From an uncultured Clostridia bacterium (lineage in GTDB: Bacteria; Bacillota; Clostridia; Oscillospirales; Ruminococcaceae), in NCBI GenBank assembly GCA_947630825.1, contig CANRJA010000007.1, positions 1 through 64,000 of the forward strand: a stretch of DNA of 64,000 nt, given 5' to 3'. The translations under genes were made by a program, and so were the position numbers. The notes below the pieces were generated by a model. The model was not told where the DNA came from and searched no databases. It saw nothing but the letters and a program-made list of their open reading frames with translations. This document shows, in pieces, positions 1 to 7,986 of this stretch (its first letter is position 1; each line of letters opens with the position of its first letter).

Positions 1-37
1 GGAGTTTTATTTTCAATACACCGCTTAAGCTCTTCTG

Positions 38-66
38 AACCCCCGGTACAACCGGGGGTTTTCTTT
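38..66 (+). terminator. Rho-independent terminator at the window start
   Basis: A 9-bp perfect stem (AACCCCCGG pairing with CCGGGGGTT) with a 5-nt loop is followed by TTTTCTTTT-type sequence. It probably ends a plus-strand gene lying left of the window. Stop codons occur in two frames just before it (26-28 and 36-38), so the upstream reading frame cannot be decided. Confidence 0.85.
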
Positions 67-71
67 TGACA

Positions 72-108
72 AATAAATATCCCCCGGCTATGCCGGGGGA
101 TATTTATT
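72..108. repeat. Perfect 17-bp inverted repeat, strong hairpin
   Basis: AATAAATATCCCCCGGC pairs perfectly with its complement across a 3-nt loop. It lies right after the first terminator and has no T-run of its own on the plus strand. It could be a second bidirectional terminator or an RNA-stability hairpin. Its CCCCCGG core matches the neighbouring terminator, which suggests a duplicated element. Confidence 0.8.
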
Positions 109-211
109 ACTAAAAAAGTTTTGAATACTACTTGGTGTCGGTATAATTACTTTCTTGACTTTATTTTGTATCCCATTTATAATTGTATTATCAAGTATAG
201 AGGGGATTGGT

Positions 212-982
212 ATGTTACAAAATATAGTTAAGGGTATTATTTTATTGATAGAAATTGTCCTTCTGGTGATTTTTATTCTACCGTTTTATAAGCGCATAAG
301 CAATATCGGAAACGTTGTAGGGTTAGGCATAACGATTTGCCTGATTCTTATAACGCTGTTTTGGAGTTATTTTGTAAGGCTTATAATTAAGCTATGGCAT
401 TGTCTGGGCGGACGTATTCTTCTAATCATTCTTGCAGCTATGATTTTAGTCTCGGTAATTTGGTGCATTTATATTTCAATCAGAATGGTTTCGGCTTATA
501 AAAACTACCCCGATAAGGAAACGACCGTTGTCGTTCTTGGTTGTAAGGTAAACAGAGACCACCCCAGCAAAATGCTCCGTCACAGGCTGGAAGCGGCATA
601 TGATTATCTGTCAAAAAACAAGGATATTAAGTGCATAGTTTCGGGAGGTCAGGGACCTGACGAGAAAATGACTGAAGCTGATTGTATGTACGACTATCTT
701 GTCAATTTGGGAATATCGCCCGACAGAATTATCAAAGAAAGCAAAGCGACAAGTACATATGAAAATATAAAGTTTTCATATGAAATAATAAAGCAGATGA
801 ATCTCCCAAAAGACATAACTATAGTCACAGACGGTTTTCACGAATATCGAGCGTCAATAATCGCAAAAAAACAAGGTATAAATGCGTACTCTGTTTATGC
901 AAAAACGACCAAGATTGATTTGCCCTATTACTGGCTAAGAGAATGGATGGGACTTTTTCAGGAAATATACCTAAAGCAGTAG
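212..982 (+). CDS. DUF218/YdcF-family membrane protein
   Basis: This 256-residue protein has three hydrophobic segments in its first 90 residues (about 5-25, 33-55 and 65-90), then a cytosolic or exposed DUF218 (YdcF/SanA/ElyC-like) domain. The family is marked by VVVLGCKV, by SGGQGPDE, and by the later KATSTYENI and VTDGFHEYRA stretches. DUF218 proteins are linked to envelope integrity and vancomycin or detergent tolerance, but their reaction is unknown. I start it at ATG 212, which has AGAGGGG 7 nt upstream; a TTG at 155 is in frame but has no ribosome site. It stands alone and ends inside a terminator stem. The function here is inferred from the family only. Confidence 0.85.
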   Translation: MLQNIVKGIILLIEIVLLVIFILPFYKRISNIGNVVGLGITICLILITLFWSYFVRLIIKLWHCLGGRILLIILAAMILVSVIWCIYISIRMVSAYKNYPDKETTVVVLGCKVNRDHPSKMLRHRLEAAYDYLSKNKDIKCIVSGGQGPDEKMTEADCMYDYLVNLGISPDRIIKESKATSTYENIKFSYEIIKQMNLPKDITIVTDGFHEYRASIIAKKQGINAYSVYAKTTKIDLPYYWLREWMGLFQEIYLKQ

Positions 983-1030
983 AGGTTACCGCAGATGCAA
1001 CGGTGACGTTGCATCTGCTACTGCTTTTGG
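974..1030 (+). terminator. Terminator that includes the stop codon
   Basis: The inner stem GCAGATGCAACG (991-1002) pairs perfectly with 1007-1018 around a GTGA loop. An outer 9-bp stem pairs 974-982, the last codons and TAG stop of the DUF218 gene, with 1018-1026. TTTTGG follows. Translating ribosomes would therefore prevent the outer stem from forming. Confidence 0.7.
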
Positions 1031-1070
1031 TAAGTTTGCTATAACAAAAATTAATACCTATATATTAGAA

Positions 1071-1100
1071 AAATCGTTCGGTTTGCCTGAACGATTTCTT
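1071..1100 (-). terminator. Terminator after the NusG-domain/Gx-transporter pair
   Basis: AAATCGTTC (1071-1079) pairs with GAACGATTT (1089-1097). Read on the minus strand it is followed by TTTTTCTAA, and on the plus strand by CTTTG. It probably acts mainly on the minus-strand operon that ends at 1184. Confidence 0.65.
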
Positions 1101-1183
1101 TGTATCCGATTTTTTTCTCTTGCCTATCTTACCTAAATTAAAAGCATTCAAATAATTTTGAAATACCTTCTTACTCTTTCTCT

Positions 1184-1726
1184 CTATTCGTTCTTGCTTT
1201 TAACAGCCGCACTCAATCCTGCCAGCAAGGCAGTAGTAACCACTCCGATAATCGTACCTGTTACAATAGCAGACAAAAGCAAAATAGGCGCATATATAGA
1301 AACAGACGGTGTTCCTGTTGCAAAAACTGCAACGGCAAGCTGACCTGCATTGTGAAAAATCGCTCCCAAAACCGAGGTTATCCATATCTTCTTTCGTCCA
1401 AAAATATTAATCGTCAAAGCCATTATTGCAAACGCCATCATTCCCCCAACAATACTAAATAAAAAGCTTAAAACACTTCCCGCAAAAACGCTGGCAAGTA
1501 TAATTCTCATAACCAGAATTAAAAATGCTTCCCGTTTTCCTAAAACCACCATTGAAACAAGCGTAACTATATTTGAAAAACCTAATTTCACTCCTTGAAT
1601 AGGTATAGGCGGAAGTGCAGCCTCTACAGTAAAAAGTATCAGAGAAACTGATGTAAGTATTGCCATAGCAGCATACTTTTTCAAATTTATATTATTTTTC
1701 TTTCGTTCAGAATTTTTAATTGTCAT
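1184..1726 (-). CDS. Gx transporter family membrane protein (Hpre_diP_synt_I)
   Basis: This 180-residue, almost wholly hydrophobic protein has about five membrane segments. Its pattern (ALPPIPIQGVKLGFSNIVTL near residue 40, later GAIFHNAGQLAVA) is that of the family once called heptaprenyl diphosphate synthase component I and now grouped with ECF-type small-molecule transporter subunits. Its substrate is unknown. It is encoded just after a NusG-domain-II protein, a frequent pairing in Clostridia. I prefer ATG 1726 (GGTGA 6 nt upstream, clear of the previous stop) over the in-frame GTG 1777, which would overlap the previous gene by 32 nt. Confidence 0.85.
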   Translation of the reverse strand: MTIKNSERKKNNINLKKYAAMAILTSVSLILFTVEAALPPIPIQGVKLGFSNIVTLVSMVVLGKREAFLILVMRIILASVFAGSVLSFLFSIVGGMMAFAIMALTINIFGRKKIWITSVLGAIFHNAGQLAVAVFATGTPSVSIYAPILLLSAIVTGTIIGVVTTALLAGLSAAVKSKNE

Positions 1727-1745
1727 TTCAGTCACCGTTTTTGTT

Positions 1746-2123
1746 TCAGATTTCAGCGTCAACACCGCCTTGCCCACTGCTGTCTACCCGTATTACAAGT
1801 CGGTTTGGAACGCAAACTATCGGAAGTAAACTGTTATCAATCTCCCCTTGCTTTACGCAAATCTGATTTTTGCAGTTTGATTTATAAACGGATATTTTTC
1901 CGTTTCTTATACGGACAATATTGTAATTATCACCGTTTTTTATTGTAAATTCATCATCCTTGTTAAGACTTACTGTCTTTATCAGCATGTTATCTGAGTA
2001 AATTTCAGCAGTTTTTCCAACAGTGTTTGTATACTTCATAATAAAAATAATTATTGTGGATATAATAGCTAACACTAAAAACAAAATTATCCAAAAAATA
2101 TTTGAAGTAAAAAATTTTTTCAT
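1746..2123 (-). CDS. NusG domain II-containing membrane-anchored protein
   Basis: This 125-residue protein has one N-terminal membrane anchor (about residues 9-30) and then a small extracellular domain of the NusG-domain-II (PF07009) type, with VRIRNGKISVYKSNCKNQIC and VCVPNRLVIRV. The two cysteines near residue 85 (SNCKNQIC) are typical of the family and could bind metal or form a disulphide. No biochemical role is established. It is the first gene of a two-gene operon with the Gx transporter. GGAG lies 6 nt before the ATG, and a sigma-A promoter sits at 2168-2196. Confidence 0.85.
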   Translation of the reverse strand: MKKFFTSNIFWIILFLVLAIISTIIIFIMKYTNTVGKTAEIYSDNMLIKTVSLNKDDEFTIKNGDNYNIVRIRNGKISVYKSNCKNQICVKQGEIDNSLLPIVCVPNRLVIRVDSSGQGGVDAEI

Positions 2124-2167
2124 AACAATCTCCGTTCTGCAAAATGCGCTAATCCATACCTAAAAAT

Positions 2168-2196
2168 ATAATACACTTTTCTAATATTTCAGTCAA
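2168..2196 (-). promoter_or_regulatory. Sigma-A promoter for the NusG-domain gene
   Basis: On the minus strand TTGACT (2196-2191), a 17-nt spacer and TATTAT (2173-2168) form a good vegetative promoter, about 45 nt before the start codon. Confidence 0.75.
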
Positions 2197-2274
2197 TGAA
2201 AATAATCAGAAGTTTTTGTTTTTTAGACAATTTTTTTGCAAAAATACTTGCTTTTCTCATTAATTTGTGCTAAA

Positions 2275-2434
2275 ATGTAGTAGATATTATTTATACCAAC
2301 TACTACATATTGTGAACTAACAATAAAAATAATAATGTTTATCTTACATTTTACTTCAAATAATTTTATATTCGGTAAAAAACCGGCTATGAAATTCCAC
2401 TTAATTTTCACTAAAAAAGTTAAGTGATTTTTTC
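2275..2434. other. Intergenic hairpins upstream of murA
   Basis: The 2124-2573 gap holds the two divergent promoters. It also holds a 9-bp inverted repeat (ATGTAGTAG 2275-2283 with CTACTACAT 2300-2308) and a 7-bp stem (CACTTAA 2398-2404 with TTAAGTG 2420-2426) followed by ATTTTTT, which could be a weak plus-strand terminator. No gene or recognised riboswitch is seen between 2197 and 2471. Confidence 0.4.
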
Positions 2435-2471
2435 TCATTTTTGACATATAGCATAAATTACAATTTTTTGA

Positions 2472-2500
2472 TTGATTTTTGTTTTTAAATTTGGTATAAT
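2472..2500 (+). promoter_or_regulatory. Sigma-A promoter of murA
   Basis: TTGATT (2472-2477), a 17-nt spacer and TATAAT (2495-2500), with an extended -10 TGG immediately before it. This is one of the best promoters in the window. It leaves a leader of roughly 65 nt before the TTG start. Confidence 0.85.
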
Positions 2501-2573
2501 TGAAAAGATGTGTTATGGCAAGGGTATAGAAATAGAGAACTCCTTGCAAATAGAGCATAAGGAGCGAGTAAAT

Positions 2574-3854
2574 TTGGATAAGTATGTTATAAGGGGCGGC
2601 ACTCCGCTTCACGGCGAGATCGTTGTAAGCGGTGCAAAGAATGCTGCAGTTGCGCTTGTTGCTGCAACAATTCTATGTGACGAGCCTTGTATACTGGAAA
2701 ACGTACCTGAAATAAGTGATATATCCATCTGCATAAAAATTTTAAAGGAAATGGGCGCAGATGTTAAAATATTAGGCAAAAACACAGTTAAATTTGATAC
2801 TACACATATGACAAGTCCGGTTGTTCCGTATGAACTGGCACGTTCTATGAGAGCTTCAAGCTATTTTCTTGGAACTCTTCTTGGCAGATTTCACGAGGCG
2901 TATGTACCGCTTCCCGGCGGATGCGATCTAGGCGACAGACCTATCGACCAGCATCTTAAGGCTTTTGCCTGTTTGGGTGCAGATTATGCTATTGAAAGCG
3001 GAACTGTTCACTTGAAAACCGATGCTCTTATCGGCAATCAGATTTATTTTGATTTTATAACAGTTGGGGCTACAATAAATGCAATTTTTTCGGCTGTTAA
3101 AGCTAAGGGTTTGACAATTATTGAAAACGCTGCAAAGGAACCTCACATTGTTGACCTTGCAAACTTCTTAAACTCAATGGGAGCCGACATACGAGGCGCC
3201 GGCACAGACGTAATAAAAGTTCGCGGCGTTGAGTATTTAAAGGGTATCACCTACGCTATTATCCCCGACCAGATAGAAGCGGGAACATATATGGTCGCAG
3301 CAGCGGCAACAAAAGGTAATGTTCTTATCAAAAATGTCATCCCTAAGCATTTGGAATCAATTACAGCAAAGCTGCGAAAGGTCGGAGTTACCGTTGAGGA
3401 ATTTGACGAAAGCATTCGTGTTTCGGTTGACGGCCCTATAATGAAAACAAGTCTAAAAACAATGCCCCATCCGGGCTTTCCGACGGATATGCAGCCTCAG
3501 TTTTCAACACTGCTGACGCTTGCTTATGGTACGAGCATTGTAACGGATGATATTTTTGACAACCGTTTCAGATATGTTGCCGAGCTGAGAAGAATGGGTG
3601 CTGATATTTCGGTTGACGGAACGGTAGCGGTTATTCAGGGCGTAGGAAAACTTACGGGCGCTCCTGTAAAGGCAACCGACCTAAGAGCAGGCGCTGCGCT
3701 TGTTATCGCGGGGCTTGCCGCTGAAGGTGTTACAGAAATTGATGATATCTATCACATTGAAAGAGGATATGAAACAATAGACGAAAAGCTAAGAGCATTA
3801 GGTGCTGATATAAAGAGGATTTATTATCCCGAACCCATTGCAATGACAAGCTGA
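2574..3854 (+). CDS. murA: UDP-N-acetylglucosamine 1-carboxyvinyltransferase
   Basis: This cytosolic enzyme transfers enolpyruvate from PEP to UDP-GlcNAc, the first committed step of peptidoglycan synthesis and the fosfomycin target. The 426-residue length is normal for the EPSP-synthase-like fold. SGAKNAA near residue 20 holds the conserved Lys-Asn pair, and PGGCDLGDRPIDQH near residue 115 carries the PEP-binding cysteine, so fosfomycin sensitivity is predicted. I start it at TTG 2574 because AAGGAG lies 9 nt upstream and the product begins MDKYVIRGG as in relatives. A longer frame from 2472 would run through the promoter. It is a single gene ended by the terminator at 3868. Confidence 0.95.
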   Translation: MDKYVIRGGTPLHGEIVVSGAKNAAVALVAATILCDEPCILENVPEISDISICIKILKEMGADVKILGKNTVKFDTTHMTSPVVPYELARSMRASSYFLGTLLGRFHEAYVPLPGGCDLGDRPIDQHLKAFACLGADYAIESGTVHLKTDALIGNQIYFDFITVGATINAIFSAVKAKGLTIIENAAKEPHIVDLANFLNSMGADIRGAGTDVIKVRGVEYLKGITYAIIPDQIEAGTYMVAAAATKGNVLIKNVIPKHLESITAKLRKVGVTVEEFDESIRVSVDGPIMKTSLKTMPHPGFPTDMQPQFSTLLTLAYGTSIVTDDIFDNRFRYVAELRRMGADISVDGTVAVIQGVGKLTGAPVKATDLRAGAALVIAGLAAEGVTEIDDIYHIERGYETIDEKLRALGADIKRIYYPEPIAMTS

Positions 3855-3867
3855 CTTATGAAAATTC

Positions 3868-3896
3868 AAGGCGACAGATAAAAGTCGCCTTTTTAT
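3868..3896 (+). terminator. Terminator after murA
   Basis: AAGGCGAC (3868-3875) pairs with GTCGCCTT (3884-3891), followed by TTTTA. Confidence 0.85.
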
Positions 3897-3928
3897 TTAT
3901 GTTTACCACCATCGAAAGGAGCTTTTAA

Positions 3929-4720
3929 ATGGCAAGAGTTTATCCCCTGTTCTCATCAAGCAAGGGTAACGCGACCTTTATCGGAAACGAAAAGGGCGGA
4001 ATATTAATTGATGCGGGCGTAAGCTGCAAAATGCTTACTCAGGCGCTACTTGATAACGGAATAAGTCCCACAGCAGTTCAAGGAATTTTTATAACCCACG
4101 AACACAGCGATCATATTAAAGGTCTTAAAATCTTCACAAAAAGCTATTGCACTCCCGTTTTTGCAGGAGATAAAAATCTCGACTATCTAATATCCGCAAA
4201 TCATATTTCTCCCAACTCAAGAGCAGAAACAATTGATGTTGACGGCAAGCCGTTGGAATTTGCAGGGTATAAGATTTCTGCATTTTCAACTCCGCATGAC
4301 ACAAGACAAAGCAACGGATATAAAATAATTACCCCAGACCTCAAAACCATAACTGTATGCACCGACTTGGGCGTGGTCACTGAAAATGTTCATAAAAACC
4401 TTTACGGTTCAGATTTGATTTTGTTTGAAGCAAATTACGACGAGCTTATGCTTAAAAACGGCAGCTATCCTTATATGCTGAAAAAAAGAATTTCTTCAAA
4501 TATCGGTCATTTATCGAATGACGACAGCGCGTATGAAATTGAAAATCTTATAAGCACTGGAACAACCCGAGTGATTTTAGGTCATCTCAGCCAGCAAAAC
4601 AACACTCCAGTCAGGGCAAGAGAAACAATAACAAACCGTCTTTCAGAATTTGAAGACGGCGTAGATTACATACTCAAGGTTGCACCTGTTAATAATGAGG
4701 GCGAGGTAGTTAGCCTGTGA
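3929..4720 (+). CDS. walJ: WalJ/YycJ-type metallo-beta-lactamase-fold hydrolase
   Basis: This 263-residue cytosolic protein begins with PLFSSSKGNATFIG and carries the metal-binding THEHSDH motif near residue 57, with further ligands in CTDLG (about 150) and GHLSQQN (about 218). This is the YycJ/VicX/WalJ family. In Bacilli the gene lies in the walRK operon and is tied to coordinating cell division with replication; the enzyme is a 5' exonuclease-like nuclease. Here no walRK genes adjoin it, but rlmH follows directly, as it lies near that locus in many Firmicutes. AAAGGAG precedes the ATG by 7 nt. Confidence 0.9.
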   Translation: MARVYPLFSSSKGNATFIGNEKGGILIDAGVSCKMLTQALLDNGISPTAVQGIFITHEHSDHIKGLKIFTKSYCTPVFAGDKNLDYLISANHISPNSRAETIDVDGKPLEFAGYKISAFSTPHDTRQSNGYKIITPDLKTITVCTDLGVVTENVHKNLYGSDLILFEANYDELMLKNGSYPYMLKKRISSNIGHLSNDDSAYEIENLISTGTTRVILGHLSQQNNTPVRARETITNRLSEFEDGVDYILKVAPVNNEGEVVSL

Positions 4721-5202
4721 TGAATATAAATATCATAGCAGTAGGAAAACTAAAGGAAAGCTATCTGCGTGAAGCGACGTTTGAATATGCAAAAAGACTG
4801 TCGGGCTTTTGCAGGCTTAACATAATTGAGCTTCCTGAGAGCAGACTTTCAGAAAACCCCAGTCAAAAGGATATACAAAATGCCCTTACAAACGAAGCTA
4901 AACTTATTGAAGAAAAAATAAATAAAAAGCAAATGTTTAACATCGCCTTGTGCATAGAAGGCAAACAGCTATCAAGCGAAGAATTATCTCAAAAAATCTG
5001 CGATGCAGGCATAATTGGTAAAAGCACTATCAACTTTATTATAGGCTCTAGCTTCGGAATTTCACCAAATATCAAGTCAAAGGCAGATTTCAAGCTCTCA
5101 ATGTCCAAAATGACCTTTCCTCATCAGCTTGCACGAATACTTCTGCTTGAGCAAATCTACAGGGCGTTTCAAATCTCAAACGGTGGAAAATACCACAAAT
5201 AA
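4720..5202 (+). CDS. rlmH: 23S rRNA (pseudouridine1915-N3) methyltransferase RlmH
   Basis: This 160-residue SPOUT methyltransferase has the usual RlmH length. It starts INIIAVGKLKESYLREA and ends with the knotted SAM-binding region: FIIGSSFGI, then LSMSKMTFPHQLARILLLEQ, then the terminal NGGKYHK. It methylates pseudouridine 1915 of 23S rRNA on assembled ribosomes. The ATG overlaps the walJ stop as TGATG, so the two are translationally coupled; a GTG one codon earlier is the alternative start. Confidence 0.95.
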   Translation: MNINIIAVGKLKESYLREATFEYAKRLSGFCRLNIIELPESRLSENPSQKDIQNALTNEAKLIEEKINKKQMFNIALCIEGKQLSSEELSQKICDAGIIGKSTINFIIGSSFGISPNIKSKADFKLSMSKMTFPHQLARILLLEQIYRAFQISNGGKYHK

Positions 5203-5215
5203 TATGTAAAATATA

Positions 5216-5254
5216 AAAAGACTATCCGAATTAATCTTCAGATAGTCTTTTGTT
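5216..5254. terminator. Bidirectional terminator between rlmH and the lipoprotein gene
   Basis: AAAAGACTATC (5216-5226) pairs perfectly with GATAGTCTTTT (5241-5251). T-runs lie on both strands, so it serves the convergent genes on each side. Confidence 0.85.
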
Positions 5255-5264
5255 TTAATAAATA

Positions 5265-6794
5265 TTACTGATTGCCTTGTGAGCTTGTATAATCGTTATG
5301 GATTTCCTCGATCTTTGACGGCGTATACTTTTCAAAAGCCTTTTCGTTTTTCTTTATTTTTAAGTCCTTCTTCCAGCTTTCGAACATCTCTTCATATTCT
5401 TCATATTTCATTTCTTGAAGAATACTTTCGTAATAATCGCCGCCGATAAAATAGTCTGTTCTTTCTGTTGGATCATACTTAACTATTACATAGTAACTGG
5501 TATCATCCTTATGAAGAACCGGCTTATTGAATTTTTTAATGCTGTCTTTAATGTATTTTGCTAAATCGCTGACAGTTTCTTCATCTGCTGTGCTAACCAT
5601 AACTTCATTTGTGTCAAACTTAGCATAAAGAGCTGTTTCTGCGTTGACAGCCTGTTCAAAATCAAATACGCTCGTGTAGTTGGTATCAGTATACCAGTTG
5701 TCAAAGTTGTAGAAATCTCTAACCGGATCAGCAGGTCTTTTTGCCTTTTCTCCGCTGTTTATTATCTGAGGCTTTTGAGGTGTGTCCTCACCGTACTCTT
5801 CTCCGCTTTGATCATAAAAATGTACGTGAATTTCCTTTGGTTCCTCCGCTGGAGTTGTTGTAGTCTGCGACGCCTCCGATGTTTCGGCTGAATTGCTGCT
5901 AACATCCATTGTGTCCGCGCTACTGCTCTTTACAATAGTTGTTGTTTCTGCATTGCTGCTTTCGACAACTGTTGTAGCCTCAGTTGCAGCAGTAGTAGCC
6001 TCCGTTGTAGGCTCCTGAGTTTCAGAATTATACTGTGAAATTACCTCATCAAAATTATCATTTTCCTTAGCCAGCTTCAAATACTTGTTAGCTAATGACT
6101 TAGCTTCCCGGTCCGCCTTTTTTGATGCTTTTGTTTGTTCCTCCGGCGACTGCGTTGTGGTTGCTTCTTCAGAAGTTGATGTACTTACCGCTGTTGTAGC
6201 CTCTGTTGTTCTTGGAATAGAAATTACCTTATACCTGATATAATTATCTTTAAGGTAATTACTGATATCATCATTCTTTACGGCTTTTTCTCCGTCCTCT
6301 CCGTAATAATGATGGAACAAAAGATCCTTTTGCTTCTCAGCAGTGAAATACTTAGTTACAGAATCCTTTGATATGCCCTGCTCTGATAAGTATTCCTCAG
6401 TCATATTTTCCATATAATTTTTTACAGCATTATTTACCTCTTCGGCATCCTCTGAAGAAAGCTCAAGACCCAGCTTTTCAAACTGCTTATTTGCTGCAAC
6501 AAGCTCAAGCGTATGCTCATAAGCATAGTCGGGTAGGTAATCACCTAGCTTAACCTTTTTGCCGTCTTCGTTTTCAATTTCCTTATCCAAATAGTTATAA
6601 GTTGTTGCTGTTCCCGAACTAGCTTCTGAATATGTTTGCTCCATATATTCAGACAGCATATAGTTGATATAAATTCCTGCGTTGACATCATAATCGTCAA
6701 CAGTCATAATTTTGCTCATATCTGAACATCCAGCCATAGATACAGCCATTATCGACGCAACAGATAAAGCTCCGATTTTCTTTAATTTAGACAT
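5265..6794 (-). CDS. SurA/PrsA-like foldase lipoprotein with inserted InlB-type repeat
   Basis: This 509-residue protein starts with a lipoprotein signal (SVASIMAVSMAGC, lipid Cys about residue 23). Residues about 30-195 are helical and resemble the N-terminal chaperone part of SurA/PrsA-type foldases. Residues about 195-320 are mostly Thr/Ala/Glu/Ser-rich low complexity with EATT-type repeats. Residues about 320-395 look like a Listeria-Bacteroides (InlB B) repeat: IHVHFYDQSGEEYGED, later FDNWYTDTNYTSVFDF and ALYAKF. The C-terminal 110 residues are again helical and charged. No intact parvulin catalytic core is recognisable. AGGAGG lies 7 nt before the ATG, with a sigma-A promoter at 6940-6968. 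A folding role is inferred; a cyclophilin-like gene is next door. Confidence 0.7.
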   Translation of the reverse strand: MSKLKKIGALSVASIMAVSMAGCSDMSKIMTVDDYDVNAGIYINYMLSEYMEQTYSEASSGTATTYNYLDKEIENEDGKKVKLGDYLPDYAYEHTLELVAANKQFEKLGLELSSEDAEEVNNAVKNYMENMTEEYLSEQGISKDSVTKYFTAEKQKDLLFHHYYGEDGEKAVKNDDISNYLKDNYIRYKVISIPRTTEATTAVSTSTSEEATTTQSPEEQTKASKKADREAKSLANKYLKLAKENDNFDEVISQYNSETQEPTTEATTAATEATTVVESSNAETTTIVKSSSADTMDVSSNSAETSEASQTTTTPAEEPKEIHVHFYDQSGEEYGEDTPQKPQIINSGEKAKRPADPVRDFYNFDNWYTDTNYTSVFDFEQAVNAETALYAKFDTNEVMVSTADEETVSDLAKYIKDSIKKFNKPVLHKDDTSYYVIVKYDPTERTDYFIGGDYYESILQEMKYEEYEEMFESWKKDLKIKKNEKAFEKYTPSKIEEIHNDYTSSQGNQ

Positions 6795-6903
6795 TACTTT
6801 GCCTCCTGTTTTTATTAATATGTATTAAATAATAACCGTTCAATACAAGGGTTGTCCTACTTTAAAAGTCAAAGACAAGCCTAGTAAATCTTGAATGGTA
6901 TAA

Positions 6904-6968
6904 ACTGATAAAATATCAGTGTAATACAACAACGATAGTATTATAAACGATTTTTAAAATAAAGTCAA
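6904..6968 (-). promoter_or_regulatory. Sigma-A promoter and leader hairpin of the foldase lipoprotein
   Basis: On the minus strand TTGACT (6968-6963), a 17-nt spacer and TATAAT (6945-6940). The transcript would carry about 135 nt of leader containing a palindrome, ACTGATA-AAA-TATCAGT (6904-6920). No known riboswitch is recognised in it. Confidence 0.8.
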
Positions 6969-7033
6969 GTGTTTGGATTTACTAATTATACATATTATGT
7001 AGATTTCACCTTAAACTCGTACAATTTTAATTA

Positions 7034-7954
7034 TTACTGTTTCTCAGAAGTGTTTTCTGAAGTATTTTTCTCTGGTTGTTTTTCGTACACACTGGGATCA
7101 ATAGGACCTTCAGCGCTCTCTTTTATTTCTCCCCAGCTTGTTAGATAAACCTTAGTGAACTTTATATCGTCAAGCGGCTGATAATCGTCATCGTCTATAT
7201 CCTTGACCTCTGCATTTAAAATTTTATTATACGTTGCCCAGCCGTCGCAAACCTGACCGAAAACAGTATACTGCTGTGACGCTTCGGGAACTCCTCCATA
7301 GCTGCACAGCTTATCAGAAAGCTCTTTATAAACGCTCTTTAAAGAAGAATCAACTTTTTCAGTATCTTTAACTTGCTCCTTTTTCTTATCAGAAGTCACA
7401 GAGTTTCCGAAAAACATAACACTGCTTCCTGCCACATTTTTCTTCCAGAAAAGCAAGCCGTTCGTACCAACAAACGAACCAAGCGCTCCCTTGAACGTCC
7501 ACATATTAGGGCTTATTTCAGCATCAATAGTCTCTGTATTAGTATTGTCAGTAGTCTCGCCGTCTGCTAATTTTGCACCGCCTGTAAAATACAAATGGTC
7601 TCCCCTGTTCTCCTTTTCATTTCCCGAAACTACACCGAACACATAAGTGTCATTATAATATTTGTTCTCAATCAGCTTTTTATAATACTTAACGTAATTC
7701 GGAGCCTCGTTTTCAAACAATACGGCTTTGAAAGTTCCCAGAGTTGTTTCATAAACTACAACGTCCAAATCATCTGCATAATCCTCATACTGAACAAACT
7801 TAACGTCCTCAAACTTATTATCGTCGCTTTTGTTGAATGTAAGAAAAATGAACAGTGCAGCCAGAAAAACTATAGCTATAAGAGAAAACTTAAAGTATTT
7901 CACAAACGCAGGACTATGCATAGGATTTACTTTTTTACTTCCCTGATTTGACAT
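7034..7954 (-). CDS. Membrane-anchored cyclophilin-like protein, probably catalytically degenerate
   Basis: This 306-residue protein has one N-terminal membrane anchor (about residues 22-41) and then an extracytoplasmic cyclophilin-type peptidyl-prolyl isomerase fold. Recognisable elements are VVYETTLGTFKAVLFENEAP, GALGSFVGTNG (the usual LSMAN region) and YTVFGQVCDGW. The normally invariant FHRV segment reads FGVV, so the catalytic arginine and its neighbour histidine are absent, and the Q-G-G-D segment is also altered. It may bind rather than isomerise proline peptides. It is encoded between cysS and the SurA-like lipoprotein, on the same strand, suggesting a surface-protein folding role. 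AAGGATCGGTGATAAA precedes the ATG. Confidence 0.75.
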   Translation of the reverse strand: MSNQGSKKVNPMHSPAFVKYFKFSLIAIVFLAALFIFLTFNKSDDNKFEDVKFVQYEDYADDLDVVVYETTLGTFKAVLFENEAPNYVKYYKKLIENKYYNDTYVFGVVSGNEKENRGDHLYFTGGAKLADGETTDNTNTETIDAEISPNMWTFKGALGSFVGTNGLLFWKKNVAGSSVMFFGNSVTSDKKKEQVKDTEKVDSSLKSVYKELSDKLCSYGGVPEASQQYTVFGQVCDGWATYNKILNAEVKDIDDDDYQPLDDIKFTKVYLTSWGEIKESAEGPIDPSVYEKQPEKNTSENTSEKQ

Positions 7955-7986
7955 TTTATCACCGATCCTTTTAAGCTAGAGTCTGT

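Noticed and set aside
1-38. 3' end of an upstream plus-strand gene
   Set aside because: Two frames end before the terminator (26-28 and 36-38) and neither tail is recognisable, so no frame could be assigned.
2223-2612. 129-codon minus-strand frame across the murA promoter
   Set aside because: It overlaps the murA start and its strong promoter, has no ribosome site and resembles no protein; it is an AT-rich chance frame.
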